A stretch of 64,000 nucleotides of DNA. Origin: an uncultured Flavobacteriaceae bacterium (GTDB lineage Bacteria > Bacteroidota > Bacteroidia > Flavobacteriales > Flavobacteriaceae). Made by a program: the position numbers and the translations under genes. Below the pieces are notes generated by a model, which was not told the DNA's origin, made no database searches, and saw only the letters and a program-made list of their open reading frames with translations. How positions within the stretch are numbered: position 1 is the first letter of the stretch; each line of letters begins with the position of its first letter. The stretch lies in NCBI GenBank assembly GCA_947495135.1, contig CANLXN010000003.1, positions 372,001 to 436,000 of the forward strand, read 5' to 3'. This document shows, piece by piece, positions 35,947 to 46,899 of this stretch.

Positions 35947-38900
35947 ATGAAAAAAATGAAATTAGGGCTTCTACTGATAGCTGTACTAGCCTTATTACCA
36001 AAAAATGTGATTGCACAAGATCTTTCACAACCTATTAACGAACAGCTTGCCATTGTCGCTGCAAAGAAAGGGCTTCTACCTCAAGATATGCAATGGGAAA
36101 TTACAAGCGAACATACCAGTAAAATTAGTGGTGTACAGCATATTTATTACAGACAGCTAGTAAATGGAATCTCGGTTTACGGGACAGAATCTAGTGTTCA
36201 TTTAACATCAAATGGCACTGTGCTTACCTCGAATAACAGCTTTATTAGTAAAGCTTCTGATAAGGCTAATGGGGCACAACCAGGTTTAACTGCCATACAA
36301 GCTGTTGAAGCGGCTGCAAGTCAATTTAATTATTCAATCACCGAAGCTCTTTCTGAAATAAGTTCACTTGGTGGGGATAGCAGAGAAGTTGTATTAAGTG
36401 GTGGTGGAATGTCTCGAAGTCCCATTCCTGTAGAATTGATGTATCAACTAAACGACAACAATGAACTTGTTTTAGTTTGGAATTTATCGATCGAAGAAAT
36501 TAACCAACAAGATTGGTGGAGTGCACGTGTTGATGCATCCACTGGAAAAATCGTAGATAAAAACAACTATATCGTGAGCTGCACAATTGATCACGATCAT
36601 AGCTCGGACCACAACAAGTTTGATTATAATAAAAACCTCTACGATATACCTAATTACACAGAGATTACAGCAGAAGCAACAGCAGGCTGCTCCGAGTGTT
36701 ATGAAGTTTTTGCTTTGCCAATTGAAAGCCCATACCACGGTGCAAGAACGATTGAAAATTCTTCAGCAAATCTTACAGCATCTCCATTTGGATGGCATGA
36801 TACAGACGGAGTAGCTGGAGCTGAATTTACAGTTACCCAAGGAAATAATGTGAATGCCTTTGATGACGGAATGGGTGGATACCAGCCAGACGGAGGATCT
36901 ACTCTTGACTTTACTGGATATTCTTTCGACCAAGTATGGAGCACCGCTAATCAATCGGACGACGCTTCTATCACCCAATTATTCTGGGCAAATAATATCA
37001 TTCATGATGTGTTTTACCAATATGGGTTTGATGAAGAAGCAGGAAACTTCCAAGAAAACAACTACGGAAATCCTGGTTTAGGAAACGATTCGGTTAATGC
37101 TGAAGGACAAAAAGGATTAGTCTGTAATGCCTTTATGGGTACACCTCCAGATGGTCAAAGCCCAACAATGGAAATGTATGTTTGTAATGATAAAGATGGG
37201 AATTTTGATAGCCTAGTTGTTTTCCATGAGTGGGGACACGGTATTTCAAATAGACTTACAGGTGGAGCTACCAACACTGGATGTTTGAGTAACACTGAAC
37301 AAATGGGAGAAGGCTGGAGCGACTGGTTCGGAATTCAAATGACCATTGAACCGGGTGATACTGGAGCAGATGCGAGAGGAGTAGGAAGTTACCTTTTAGG
37401 ACAAGGTATTGGAGGCGTTGGAGTACGTCAATATCACTACAGTACAGATTTAGCTATTAACCCTCACACCTATGGAGATGTTGGAAGTGTTTCTATTCCT
37501 CACGGAGTAGGTTCTATTTGGAGCGCTATTCTTTGGGAAGTAACCTGGGCATTGATTGACGAACATGGATTCGATGAAGATATTTATACGTTTACCGGAG
37601 ACATTAACCAAGATGCTGGAAACATACAGGCCTTTGCTTTAATTACAGAAGCAATGAAACTACAACCTTGTAGCCCAGGATTTATAGATGGTAGAGATGC
37701 TATATTTGCGGCAGACCAAGCTCTTTACGGAGGTGCCAACGAATGTCTTCTATGGGAAGCTTTTGCTAAAAGAGGATTAGGATTTAGTGCAGATCAAGGT
37801 TCTTCCAGCAGTGTTACCGATGGTACGGAAGCATTTGATTCGCCAGTTCCTGCTATTAATACCTTAGAAGAAGTTTGCGTTGGACAAGGAGTGCAAATAC
37901 TTGGAGGTGGAACACCTACGGGAGGAGTATACTCTGGCCCTGGTGTTACAGATGATGGAAATGGTACAAGCTATACTTTTGATCCAGCAGTTGCTGGAAT
38001 TGGTTCACACGTAATAGAATATGATGTTACTAGTGCCTGTGCTTCAGGCGCAGCAACAGATACCATTGAGGTAACTAGTGATGACCCAGAGTTATTATGT
38101 CAAGATTACACTTTAGAGTTAGATGCAAACGGAGAGGCCACTTTAAACGTTGGAGATGTTGTGACGAACTTAGAGCCAGGTGCTTTTCAAGTTGACCAAA
38201 CGGGTACATTCGCGCCAATAGATATTACTGCTTCAGGGACTGAAGTTACATTGGGCGATGACGAAGGTACGGCAGCAATACCACTAGGGTTTGATTTCAC
38301 TTATTATGGTACAACCTATTCAGAATTTTATATTGCTTCCAATGGCTATGTTTCATTTAGTGGAAATGGAATGAATGTTTATACTCCAACGGCAATACCA
38401 GAGTCGAGCGAACCAAATGACATGATCGCCATAGCTTGGGACGATTTAAGTCCAAATCAAGGAGGCGCCGTTAGATATGAAACAGTTGGAACTGCTCCAA
38501 ATCGTAAATTAGTTGTCGAATTCGACGAAGTGCCGTACTACAACAGCACTATCGTAGTAACCACTCAACTGCATTTGTTTGAAGAGTCGAATCGAATTGA
38601 GATACATAGTGCCTCGATTCCTTCGAACACACTTACCCAAGGTGTAGAGAACGCTAGTGGTACAGACGCTCTAGCCACTCCGGGAAGAAACAATTCAACA
38701 TGGAGTGCAACAAACGATTACGTAGCTTTCTATTACGCCGAAGGAAATCCTTCTACTAATTGTGGGTTAGAAACTTCCATTACGCTAAGTCAAGAACTAT
38801 TTGATTGTGACGATTTAGGTACGAACACTATAACGATAACACTAATGGATACAGACGGAAACATGTCTACATGTACGCCAACGGTTACTGTAACAGATCC

Positions 38901-39183
38901 ATTGTCTGTTTGTTTATTAGGAGCACAGGATAACGAATTTGATCAAAGTCTGACCATATTCCCTAATCCTTCAAGTGGACAAATTACAATGACCAATAGT
39001 AGTAATTTTGAAATACGTTCTGCAAATATTATCGATATCAATGGTAGGATTGTTCAAAAATTGGATACTAAAAACATGGGAAGTCAGCATACATTCTCAA
39101 TTGAGAAACTGGCAGACGGAATGTACTTTGTTAAAATCGAAGCAGAAAATGCGAGCATTGTTCGAAGAATTATTAAGAACTAA
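35947..39183 (+). CDS. Secreted M36 (fungalysin-type) metalloprotease with T9SS sorting domain
   Basis: The 1078-residue protein has a signal peptide (about 1-24, ending VIAQ), an FTP/PepSY-type propeptide (about 30-215) and an M36 catalytic domain. The zinc motif HEWGH is at residues 427-431, followed by EQMGEGWSDW, which supplies the third ligand. After the protease domain come PKD-like and other beta-rich modules. The type A T9SS sorting domain starts at 'IFPNPSSGQITM'. It is an extracellular zinc protease and a paralogue of the gene at 56184-58607. It has no coathanger-like segment, unlike that paralogue. It ends 41 bp before a terminator. Confidence 0.92.
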   Translation: MKKMKLGLLLIAVLALLPKNVIAQDLSQPINEQLAIVAAKKGLLPQDMQWEITSEHTSKISGVQHIYYRQLVNGISVYGTESSVHLTSNGTVLTSNNSFISKASDKANGAQPGLTAIQAVEAAASQFNYSITEALSEISSLGGDSREVVLSGGGMSRSPIPVELMYQLNDNNELVLVWNLSIEEINQQDWWSARVDASTGKIVDKNNYIVSCTIDHDHSSDHNKFDYNKNLYDIPNYTEITAEATAGCSECYEVFALPIESPYHGARTIENSSANLTASPFGWHDTDGVAGAEFTVTQGNNVNAFDDGMGGYQPDGGSTLDFTGYSFDQVWSTANQSDDASITQLFWANNIIHDVFYQYGFDEEAGNFQENNYGNPGLGNDSVNAEGQKGLVCNAFMGTPPDGQSPTMEMYVCNDKDGNFDSLVVFHEWGHGISNRLTGGATNTGCLSNTEQMGEGWSDWFGIQMTIEPGDTGADARGVGSYLLGQGIGGVGVRQYHYSTDLAINPHTYGDVGSVSIPHGVGSIWSAILWEVTWALIDEHGFDEDIYTFTGDINQDAGNIQAFALITEAMKLQPCSPGFIDGRDAIFAADQALYGGANECLLWEAFAKRGLGFSADQGSSSSVTDGTEAFDSPVPAINTLEEVCVGQGVQILGGGTPTGGVYSGPGVTDDGNGTSYTFDPAVAGIGSHVIEYDVTSACASGAATDTIEVTSDDPELLCQDYTLELDANGEATLNVGDVVTNLEPGAFQVDQTGTFAPIDITASGTEVTLGDDEGTAAIPLGFDFTYYGTTYSEFYIASNGYVSFSGNGMNVYTPTAIPESSEPNDMIAIAWDDLSPNQGGAVRYETVGTAPNRKLVVEFDEVPYYNSTIVVTTQLHLFEESNRIEIHSASIPSNTLTQGVENASGTDALATPGRNNSTWSATNDYVAFYYAEGNPSTNCGLETSITLSQELFDCDDLGTNTITITLMDTDGNMSTCTPTVTVTDPLSVCLLGAQDNEFDQSLTIFPNPSSGQITMTNSSNFEIRSANIIDINGRIVQKLDTKNMGSQHTFSIEKLADGMYFVKIEAENASIVRRIIKN

Positions 39184-39224
39184 ATTGTGTTCACACTCGA
39201 TAGGAAATAAAGGAAAGTAACAAT

Positions 39225-39260
39225 AAAAACCCGGTCTATTTATAGGCCGGGTTTTATTTT
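39225..39260 (+). terminator. Terminator after the first M36 gene
   Basis: AAAACCCGGTCTA and TAGGCCGGGTTTT pair with one G-U pair around a short loop, followed by ATTTT. It is a stem-changed relative of the common hairpin. On the other strand it may also serve the lipoprotein gene ending at 39288. Confidence 0.8.
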
Positions 39261-39287
39261 AGTTAGTCCAAAAAAAAATATAGGTTT

Positions 39288-40106
39288 TTAATTTTGAGCT
39301 CTCATCCAGTAATTAAAATCGTGTCTGGAAGTAGCCATATTGGTTAGTAAGTACTGTTTTTCTATTTCTGAAAATTGCTGTGAACCTATAATTAGCAATT
39401 CTATTTCTTTAGAATACGCCGTAAACTCAGTCACAGAATTTGAACTCTCCAAAGCTGTAAAATAGTCTTTTAAAATTTCTTCTGCTTCGCTGTTCGGAGT
39501 AACTGCGTTGGACAACTTATTATTAATCTCATTAAAATTTGCCGATGTTTGGATCATTAAATTGTTTAAGTCAAGTGCGCTGCTCGTGCAAACAGGTAAA
39601 TTTCTGGCAAGTAAAAACTGATTGTTAAATTGAAGAACCGCCTCATAGTTAAGATCATTTCCCTGCATAAAACGCCCGGTCTTATCTTGTAAAATATGAT
39701 CCAAAATTTGTACATGGTACAGTCCTACATAGTCAAATACATTCTCTGGCAACACTACGCTATAATCAATACTTCCTGTTGGAATATCGTTCGTGTCATC
39801 ATTATTAACCCCAGCCTTCCAGGCAGAATAGTCTGCTGCAAAAGCCACACTTTCAGAAAAACCATGTGTGCCTCCCGGCTTGTACGACCCGTAATACTTA
39901 GTAAATGCGTAAATATCATTTTCAAGATACTCTGTAAAAGCTAATCTAGAAGGTCCGTTTTCTTCCAGATAACCATTAGTAATTTCCTTCACTTTTTCAA
40001 TAGTAGTCTGTGAGTTGGTGGTCTCTTCATTTTGAGAACAACTGACCAAAGAAACACTTAGAAGTGATAAAACCGCTAAGGCGACGAGATAATTTATTTT
40101 TTTCAT
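39288..40106 (-). CDS. Lipoprotein of unknown function
   Basis: The 272-residue protein has a lipoprotein signal peptide ending in SLVSC (Cys23). The rest is predicted mostly helical, with tyrosine- and aromatic-rich stretches ('ENDIYAFTKYYGSYKPGG') and a closing 'NMATSRHDFNYWMR'. I do not recognise the family. It is the only minus-strand gene between 29.5 and 58.6 kb and has no apparent operon partner. Nothing in the neighbouring secreted-protein genes reveals its role. Confidence 0.6.
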   Translation of the reverse strand: MKKINYLVALAVLSLLSVSLVSCSQNEETTNSQTTIEKVKEITNGYLEENGPSRLAFTEYLENDIYAFTKYYGSYKPGGTHGFSESVAFAADYSAWKAGVNNDDTNDIPTGSIDYSVVLPENVFDYVGLYHVQILDHILQDKTGRFMQGNDLNYEAVLQFNNQFLLARNLPVCTSSALDLNNLMIQTSANFNEINNKLSNAVTPNSEAEEILKDYFTALESSNSVTEFTAYSKEIELLIIGSQQFSEIEKQYLLTNMATSRHDFNYWMRAQN

Positions 40107-40477
40107 GTTTTTAATTTAAACCCCTACTCTATTAATTTGGTTTTTCAGGTGACACCAATTTTGGAAATATCCACTAACAAGTAGCGGAAGTTTAAATTCA
40201 TTACCCAAAACAACGAGCGTTTTGATTGAAGTAAAGTGAAATTATTAGCTACTCAAATACAGTCAAAATTTTCTTTAGGATTCCAAGGGAAGAAAAAATG
40301 TATCCTAAAATCGATTTCCTACAAACCAGAGAGTATGCATTTAATTGCCTGCAAACCAATTATTTAAATTCCATTTATAGTGCCTCATTTTTATAAAAAT
40401 GGGATACTATTGTTTGAAATCGAGGGCTATTTTATAGTACTTCGTATAACGTTTAATCCCTTAATTAAAGAACTGCT
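40107..40477. other. Divergent intergenic stretch, nothing recognised
   Basis: It separates two divergent genes. I searched for TAnnTTTG boxes, palindromes and terminators and found none that I would call. Confidence 0.4.
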
Positions 40478-41677
40478 ATGATATCAAAGCTTACACTCTT
40501 TCTTCTACTAATGTTTCACGGAATCGTTTTATCACAATCAAGTTCAGATATAGAAAAACTATTATTGCGTCTTGATGCATTACCAGATTCTATCCTCCCG
40601 TTTCATATGGCCATCCAAGAACATTTCACACCAGACGAGCAGGCCATGCTTTACACGCATTTTAATCAACGCAACTTTTCAACTAAAGAATCGGAAAGTT
40701 TTAACAATAGCTCGGTCGATAATTTCTATGTTATGAATGTCTTTGCCCTCAGCGGATCCTTTGGGAACTTGTCATCTACGGCACCGTACAATTATACCGA
40801 AATTGCGAGTTACCCGACTAAACTATATTTTTCGGCCGATTTCGACGATACGGGAACGTTGTATGCATTAAATTGGGACAATGTTGGTGGCAATAACACC
40901 TTAGATATCTTAGATCCCCAAACAGGCTCTCCTACTGAAGTTGGCCCATTAACTGGTATCATCAATGGTCATGTACCTTCTGGTCTAGCATGGGACTATA
41001 CTAGCGGCACCATGTATGTCTTGAGTAGTCCCGTTTCATCTCTTTCTACGCAATTGTATACCATAGATTTAAGCACTGGACATTTAACCACCATAGGCGG
41101 AATGTTCCCTGCTGGTGGACTTTGGTTAGAAATTTCGAACGACGGAGTGGCGTATACCACAGATGTAGTTAATGATATTTTATATGAAATAGACCTAACA
41201 ACTGGCTTGCTAACGGGTATTGGACCCTTGGGAATTAATATCCTATTCGCTCAAGATGCTTCCTTTGACCATAGTACAAATACACTATATATGGCCGGCT
41301 ACCTTGGTTCTACCCAAGGTGGAGGTGGAATTTACGAGGTAGATCGCACTACTGGTAATACAACCAATTTAGGATCTACGCCTGTGAACCTTCAATTTTC
41401 TGGATTTGCCATTCCAGAACCTCCTTTGGCAAGTATTGAAGATAATTACAAGGAGCATATTTCAGTTTATCCAGTACCCGCAAGAGATTATGTAAACGTA
41501 AGTAGTTCTAACAGTAATGAAATTAAATCAATATTGGTATACGATACAATGGGTAGAGATGTGAAACTTAAATTTATGAACGAACAAATCGATGTATCCA
41601 ACCTTGCCCAGGGAGTATACTTTATACACCTAGAAACAACGCGAGGAAAAGTGATCAAACGAATCTTAAAAAACTGA
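40478..41677 (+). CDS. Secreted beta-propeller-like T9SS protein
   Basis: This 399-residue protein begins with a signal peptide (about 1-19, ending VLSQ). Residues about 95-310 contain repeats with the flavour 'LYTIDLSTGHLTTIGG', 'LYEIDLTTGLLTGIG' and 'IYEVDRTTGNTTNLG'. These are blades of a DUF4394- or YVTN-like propeller. The C-terminus from 'ISVYPVPARDYVNV' is a type A T9SS sorting domain. It probably sits on the cell surface. The ligand is unknown. It precedes the TPR-AraC regulator gene by about 120 bp on the same strand. Confidence 0.75.
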   Translation: MISKLTLFLLLMFHGIVLSQSSSDIEKLLLRLDALPDSILPFHMAIQEHFTPDEQAMLYTHFNQRNFSTKESESFNNSSVDNFYVMNVFALSGSFGNLSSTAPYNYTEIASYPTKLYFSADFDDTGTLYALNWDNVGGNNTLDILDPQTGSPTEVGPLTGIINGHVPSGLAWDYTSGTMYVLSSPVSSLSTQLYTIDLSTGHLTTIGGMFPAGGLWLEISNDGVAYTTDVVNDILYEIDLTTGLLTGIGPLGINILFAQDASFDHSTNTLYMAGYLGSTQGGGGIYEVDRTTGNTTNLGSTPVNLQFSGFAIPEPPLASIEDNYKEHISVYPVPARDYVNVSSSNSNEIKSILVYDTMGRDVKLKFMNEQIDVSNLAQGVYFIHLETTRGKVIKRILKN

Positions 41678-41799
41678 TTCTTTGTCTCGAGTAAACTCTT
41701 AACTCTTCTTGAAATTATTATAATCCTCGAGTGTTTTAAATTGGATTATCAGGATAAGTTGTTTTTCTTTGGAGTTATTACTTTTTGTATTGTACATAT

Positions 41800-43590
41800 A
41801 TGAACCTTAAGTTTCTAAAAGTTTTCTTAGTTGTCCTGCTAACACCCTTTTTATTAGTTGGGCAAGCTACTAATGAGATACGAAAATTTCAAGATTCTAT
41901 TAAGCCGTTTTCCTACGAGCAAATTAGACAAACGTTTTTCAAAGGTTATAACTCCTACAGCCCAGACCCTTTGCGCATGGACGCGATTGTTGATGAGTTA
42001 TTATTCGACATCCAAAATTCCAATTTTAACGACTTTGAAGTAGCTGCGGCATATGCCTGCATTTATATGTGGAAATTTAAATCGAACGACATTCATTCCT
42101 GTTTGGAATATGCAGATTTAACTGAAAAAGCAGCTCAAAAAGTGGGTAGAACCCGAAGACAAGCCCTAGCCATAAACATCAAAGGCCTGTGTTACGCACA
42201 ACTCGGAGATCATGGTCTTGCAGCAAAATATTACAAACAGGCATTGGACCTCGCAGAACAAAACAACGACAATTATGTAAAAATGGTCGCTTCAGCAAAC
42301 TTTGGGGTACTAAAAATCGCTGCTAAAGATTTTAAATCTGGAATCGCACTTATGGAGTCTATACTTCAGGAAATTGAAGAAAAAGACCTCATGCAACATA
42401 AAAAGATGCGGGACCATATATATGCAGCACTTTCTGGAGCTTATTTAGAAAATGGTGACATCTCAATGGCTCGACGCTATTACCAGTTGGCCAGAGAAAA
42501 TGAATTAAAGAATCCAAATTCTAGGTACATGAGCTTTCTATACATCGCTCATATAGAAATTTATGAAGGCAACTACGAAAAGGCATTGGACATTTTAAAT
42601 GAGTTTGAACAGAAAGAAGATAGAGTCCAATTTATCGAAGCGAAGCCACTCATCCATTTATACAGAGCTAAAGCCTTCTACTATAAGAAAGAATACCTTA
42701 ACGCCATTCAAGAAATAGTAGCGCTTGAGGAGCTTATGGACAAGGACATATTCAACCTGCTACAGTTTCAAGAATCTTATTCGATCGTGGCCAAGTCTTA
42801 TAGAGCATTAAAAAAGGACGAAGCAGCTTTAAAGTACTGGGAAAAAGCAATCGCAATATATTCTGAAAACGAGATGACCAGAATAAAGATGATCGCCGAC
42901 ATTGAGGAAAGATTTGACCACCGAGAGTTTTTAAAAGAACTTAAAAATAACGATCTCGACCTATCTTTGGGAAATTATGAACAATACACCTCCATAAAGG
43001 CCGAAATAAAAAAACTAGAAGAGGAAAAACAAAATAGCAAATGGCTAATTATTTACTTAATCCTTACATTGATAGTCATTTTAGTTGCCACAGCAGCTTA
43101 CTTCTATAAAAGTAAAAAATCCAATTCCAAAAAGTTTGAGGAACTCATGATTGAACTTCAGAAGGCTAAAGAACTATCTCAAAGTGAGACGATGGCAATT
43201 CAGCATAGAAAAAAGAGCAGCCCAATAGCCGCAACACCATTGGATGAAACTATCTTAAACGGCTTGGCAAAATTACAAGAAGAACATTACTTTCTTTCTA
43301 AAAATTGTAATGCCGCTAGTACTGCTAAAAAACTGAAAACCAACACATCTTATCTTTCTAAAACAATAAATGCACACTTACAAACTAACTTCAAAAACTA
43401 TATCAACAACCTTCGAGTAGAATACGCCCTGAAAAAGCTACAGGAAGATTCCACATTTAGGAGTTACAGTATTAAAGCTATTTCTGAAGAATTGGGGTAC
43501 AAAAGCGTGAATACTTTTACAAAATCCTTTAGAGAACGCACCAAAATTCTTCCGTCCTATTATATCAAAAAGTTAAGTTCTGTAAACTAA
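41800..43590 (+). CDS. Membrane TPR protein with C-terminal AraC-type DNA-binding domain
   Basis: I chose the ATG at 41800 because it starts a signal-like segment (MNLKFLKVFLVVLLTPFLLVG). The 596-residue protein has tetratricopeptide repeats (about 100-375), a transmembrane helix near 415-435 ('WLIIYLILTLIVILVATAAYF'), a coiled linker and an AraC-type helix-turn-helix (about 490-590). The periplasmic TPR part could sense a ligand or peptide while the cytoplasmic HTH binds DNA. This architecture is known in Flavobacteriia, but targets are generally unknown. No kinase or receiver domain is present. Confidence 0.82.
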   Translation: MNLKFLKVFLVVLLTPFLLVGQATNEIRKFQDSIKPFSYEQIRQTFFKGYNSYSPDPLRMDAIVDELLFDIQNSNFNDFEVAAAYACIYMWKFKSNDIHSCLEYADLTEKAAQKVGRTRRQALAINIKGLCYAQLGDHGLAAKYYKQALDLAEQNNDNYVKMVASANFGVLKIAAKDFKSGIALMESILQEIEEKDLMQHKKMRDHIYAALSGAYLENGDISMARRYYQLARENELKNPNSRYMSFLYIAHIEIYEGNYEKALDILNEFEQKEDRVQFIEAKPLIHLYRAKAFYYKKEYLNAIQEIVALEELMDKDIFNLLQFQESYSIVAKSYRALKKDEAALKYWEKAIAIYSENEMTRIKMIADIEERFDHREFLKELKNNDLDLSLGNYEQYTSIKAEIKKLEEEKQNSKWLIIYLILTLIVILVATAAYFYKSKKSNSKKFEELMIELQKAKELSQSETMAIQHRKKSSPIAATPLDETILNGLAKLQEEHYFLSKNCNAASTAKKLKTNTSYLSKTINAHLQTNFKNYINNLRVEYALKKLQEDSTFRSYSIKAISEELGYKSVNTFTKSFRERTKILPSYYIKKLSSVN

Positions 43591-44128
43591 ATTCAAGGTC
43601 CCGTAATAGGTAAGACTTCTAAAAACTTACTAAGAGATGAGGAATAAACGCTTTTTTACAACAAAAGAGTTTCGATGGTAAGTGAATAGGCTTACAAATT
43701 AAACCCCTATCTATAATTAGAACAACACGCTATTTCTTAGATTTTTATCGACCACTCAATTATCTGAAAACCAGTTATGAATTGAAAAAGACGGTTTATG
43801 AGTTAGTTTTGAAATTTTATAAAAAATGTTTATAAATTTCTCCAAATCAATTGAGCACTAAATACACCCTGTAACAGACATGAAAACCAATAGTATTCCA
43901 AAAGGACCAATTATTAAGACGATTTGATTGTGCAATACTTTTACTCGTATTAAAATTTCATAGAATAAAAATCTGACATTAAAACAGTGATGAATCTTCA
44001 GTTAAATATTTGTAGATTAGAACTTTGAAGCTAAACAAATACTCGATATGCCGAGTTTAATTATGCAACGTATCGGTTGTTATATATCGCTCTATAAATT
44101 TCTTTAAGGTTTTGTGATACATTTTTAT
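43591..44128 (+). other. Intergenic stretch, nothing recognised
   Basis: It is AT-rich, with no coding region of note and no clear terminator. TAnnTTTG boxes are imperfect here. Confidence 0.4.
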
Positions 44129-46093
44129 ATGAAAAATACATTCTTATTTTTTGTGGCAATTCTCCTTGCCCTATGTCATCTTCGCGCACAGGAAGTCTCT
44201 AAAATAGATAGTTTAAAAAGTGCATTAATGGATGCTGATGTTTCTGAAAAATCCACGATTAATATTGAATTAGCTCGATCTTATTTCAAAGAGAATTCAG
44301 ATCTACATTTGTTTTACGCTAGGGAATCTTATGATTATGCCATGCAAGAAAACGACCATACTTCTGCAGGTAAGGCTTTAAGCGAAGTAGGACGGTATTA
44401 TTACCGACAAGGAAATTACGATTCGGCTTACTTCTATATTAAGAAGTCACTCCCTTTATATAGCTCTAGAAATAACAAGGCAGCAGCGTATTCACAAATC
44501 TCAAGTATTGAACGAAATAGAGGAAATTATGCCCAGAGCATTAAGCTTCTTTTTAAAAGTGACTCCCTATATCGACTAGAAAATGACACCTTGGGTCTAA
44601 TTGTATCCAACGTTAATTTAGGGACTATCTTAGGAAAAAAAGGGGATTACAAAGAATCCATCACCTATTTTAAAAAAGCGGGGAAATTAGCTGAAAAAGA
44701 TAAACCTACTCTGGGTAAGATTTTTAATAATCTATCGGTGAGTTACATGAAACTAGAGGATATTGAAAATGCTAAGAAGTATGGACTGAAGTCTATAGCC
44801 ATTAGAGAACAGCTACGTGATAGTTTCGATATGGCTCACTCTTATGTAAACTACGCTAGCTTACTAGTGCGGGAGGAGAAAAACCAAGAAGGCATTCTAT
44901 ATTTTAAAAAAGCACTATCCATTTTTCAAAAATTTCGTGGAGAAAAAGATATGATGAATTGCTACAATGGTCTGGGAGATATTTATAGAAAGCTAGGTGA
45001 TTTCTCCAAATCGAAGCAATATCTATTAGAGGCTCGAAAATTGGGAGAGAAGGTTAAAAACCATACTACTAATCTTAGCAACTTTGAAAAACTTCATCTC
45101 TTGTCCCGTGATACTCAAGAATGGGAAGAGGCTTATAACTATTTAGTTTCTCACACAAAATTAAACGATTCTATTATTAATTTGGAAAAAATAAAAATCG
45201 CCAAAGAGCTTCAAACTAAATATGAAACAGACAAGATCATTAAAGAAAAAGAATTAGCAGAAATCAACATGGTTCTTGCCCAAACGCGAGCAGAAAGCAA
45301 TCTAAATTTCGGTATTGCCATGTCTTTTTTGGGTGGGCTTTTTTTGTTGGGTGGTTTATTTGCTTACAACAGACTTAAAACAAAGAAGCAACAAGAAATT
45401 CTATCACTAAAATTGGAAGAATCTGAAAACAAACTTCATTTAGAGCAGCAAGCGCGAAAGTCTGAATTAAAAGCCCTTCAATCTCAGATGAATCCACATT
45501 TTGTATACAATGCTTTAAATAGCATTCAGGATTTAATTTTACTAAAAGATGTTCGTAATTCGAACAAATACCTTGGGAAGTTCAGTAATTTTATTCGAAA
45601 TGTGCTTAACTTTAGTACCAAAGGCTTTGTAAGTATTTCTGAAGAAATAGGTGTTCTTAAGCTATACACAGAATTAGAACAACTCCGTTTTGGAGATCAA
45701 TTGAAAGTGTCTATTGACAATCAATTAAACGAATGCGATAGTGACCACTTTAGGATTCCCTCCATGTTCATTCAGCCCTATTTGGAAAACTCTTTAAAAC
45801 ATGGATTGCTTCATAAAGAAGGCGAAAAAGAACTGTCGGTGCAATTCAAAAAAAAGGATTCTTATATAATTTGTAGTATTGAAGACAATGGAGTTGGTAG
45901 AAAAAAAGCAATTGAGATCAGGGAACGAAGAAAATCTAAGCATAACGGCTTTTCAACTGGAGCTAATCAAGAACGAATAGCCCTTTTGAACAAAGGTAAA
46001 TCGCAAAAAATAAAAATTGAGGTAATTGATAAGGAGCGTAATAATAATCCACAGGGAACTAAAACCACCTTATTTTTCCCTGTTTTGAATTAA
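44129..46093 (+). CDS. TPR-containing LytS-type histidine kinase
   Basis: The ATG at 44129 gives a signal peptide (MKNTFLFFVAILLALCHLRAQ). The 654-residue protein has TPRs (about 60-320), a transmembrane helix near 395-415 and a His_kinase domain with QMNPHFVYNALNS (phospho-acceptor His about 457). It ends in an HATPase domain with IQPYLENSLKHGL and EDNGVGRKKA. It should phosphorylate the LytTR response regulator encoded 59 bp downstream. The signal sensed by the TPR part is unknown. The architecture is common in this phylum. Confidence 0.9.
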   Translation: MKNTFLFFVAILLALCHLRAQEVSKIDSLKSALMDADVSEKSTINIELARSYFKENSDLHLFYARESYDYAMQENDHTSAGKALSEVGRYYYRQGNYDSAYFYIKKSLPLYSSRNNKAAAYSQISSIERNRGNYAQSIKLLFKSDSLYRLENDTLGLIVSNVNLGTILGKKGDYKESITYFKKAGKLAEKDKPTLGKIFNNLSVSYMKLEDIENAKKYGLKSIAIREQLRDSFDMAHSYVNYASLLVREEKNQEGILYFKKALSIFQKFRGEKDMMNCYNGLGDIYRKLGDFSKSKQYLLEARKLGEKVKNHTTNLSNFEKLHLLSRDTQEWEEAYNYLVSHTKLNDSIINLEKIKIAKELQTKYETDKIIKEKELAEINMVLAQTRAESNLNFGIAMSFLGGLFLLGGLFAYNRLKTKKQQEILSLKLEESENKLHLEQQARKSELKALQSQMNPHFVYNALNSIQDLILLKDVRNSNKYLGKFSNFIRNVLNFSTKGFVSISEEIGVLKLYTELEQLRFGDQLKVSIDNQLNECDSDHFRIPSMFIQPYLENSLKHGLLHKEGEKELSVQFKKKDSYIICSIEDNGVGRKKAIEIRERRKSKHNGFSTGANQERIALLNKGKSQKIKIEVIDKERNNNPQGTKTTLFFPVLN

Positions 46094-46152
46094 TTAATCT
46101 GTACGATGAAGTTATACACTTATAATTGTATTGGTATAAATCATCCTCTTCT

Positions 46153-46899
46153 ATGGTAAGAGCTATTATTATAGATGACGAGGAAAGGGCGCAAAGAGTC
46201 TTTAAAAATTTATTAAACCAATTCTGTTCCAATGTTACCATACTGGAGGTTTGTAGCAATGTGCCAGACGCCGTAATTGCTATTAACAAATACGAACCAG
46301 ACGTGGTGTTTACAGATATCGAAATGCCCAATTACTCTGGCTTTGAGCTTTTGTCATTTTTTAAGGAAGTTAATTTCGAAATCGTCTTTACTACAGGATA
46401 TAACGAATACGCACTCAAAGCTTTTGAAGTCTCTGCTGTAGATTATTTGTTGAAGCCTATTCAAATTGATCAGCTAGAGAAAACAGTAAATAAACTTGAA
46501 AAGTTGAAGCATTCTAACATGCAGATTAGGGTAGACATACTCAAAGAAAATTTGAAAAATTCTGAAATTCATAAGATTGCCTTACCCACCTTTAACGGAC
46601 TCATCTTTGTTAGCGTCCAAAACATAGTCTATTTAGAAGCAGATGGAGCTTACACTAAGGTAATCTTGAAAAATAAAAAGAGTCTTCTAGTGAGTAAAAA
46701 GCTGAAGTATTTTGAAATATTATTGGAAAACAGAAGTCAGTTTTACAGGATTCATCGCTCCACCATTATAAATATCAACTACATTCTTAAATATTCCAAA
46801 TCTAATAATTGTATTTCTTTAGAAAATGATACATCTGTGACGATCTCTCGAGACAGAAAAATGGCATTTGAGTCTCATATTAAAAATATTCGTCTGTAA
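46153..46899 (+). CDS. LytTR family response regulator
   Basis: I chose the ATG at 46153, where MVRAIIIDDEERA begins the receiver domain. The 248-residue protein has a REC domain (about 1-120, phospho-acceptor Asp55 in FTDIEMP, conserved Lys in LLKPI) and a LytTR DNA-binding domain (about 145-245) with FYRIHRSTIININYI. It pairs with the kinase upstream. LytTR proteins often control envelope and exported proteins; its target sites were not found. Confidence 0.92.
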   Translation: MVRAIIIDDEERAQRVFKNLLNQFCSNVTILEVCSNVPDAVIAINKYEPDVVFTDIEMPNYSGFELLSFFKEVNFEIVFTTGYNEYALKAFEVSAVDYLLKPIQIDQLEKTVNKLEKLKHSNMQIRVDILKENLKNSEIHKIALPTFNGLIFVSVQNIVYLEADGAYTKVILKNKKSLLVSKKLKYFEILLENRSQFYRIHRSTIININYILKYSKSNNCISLENDTSVTISRDRKMAFESHIKNIRL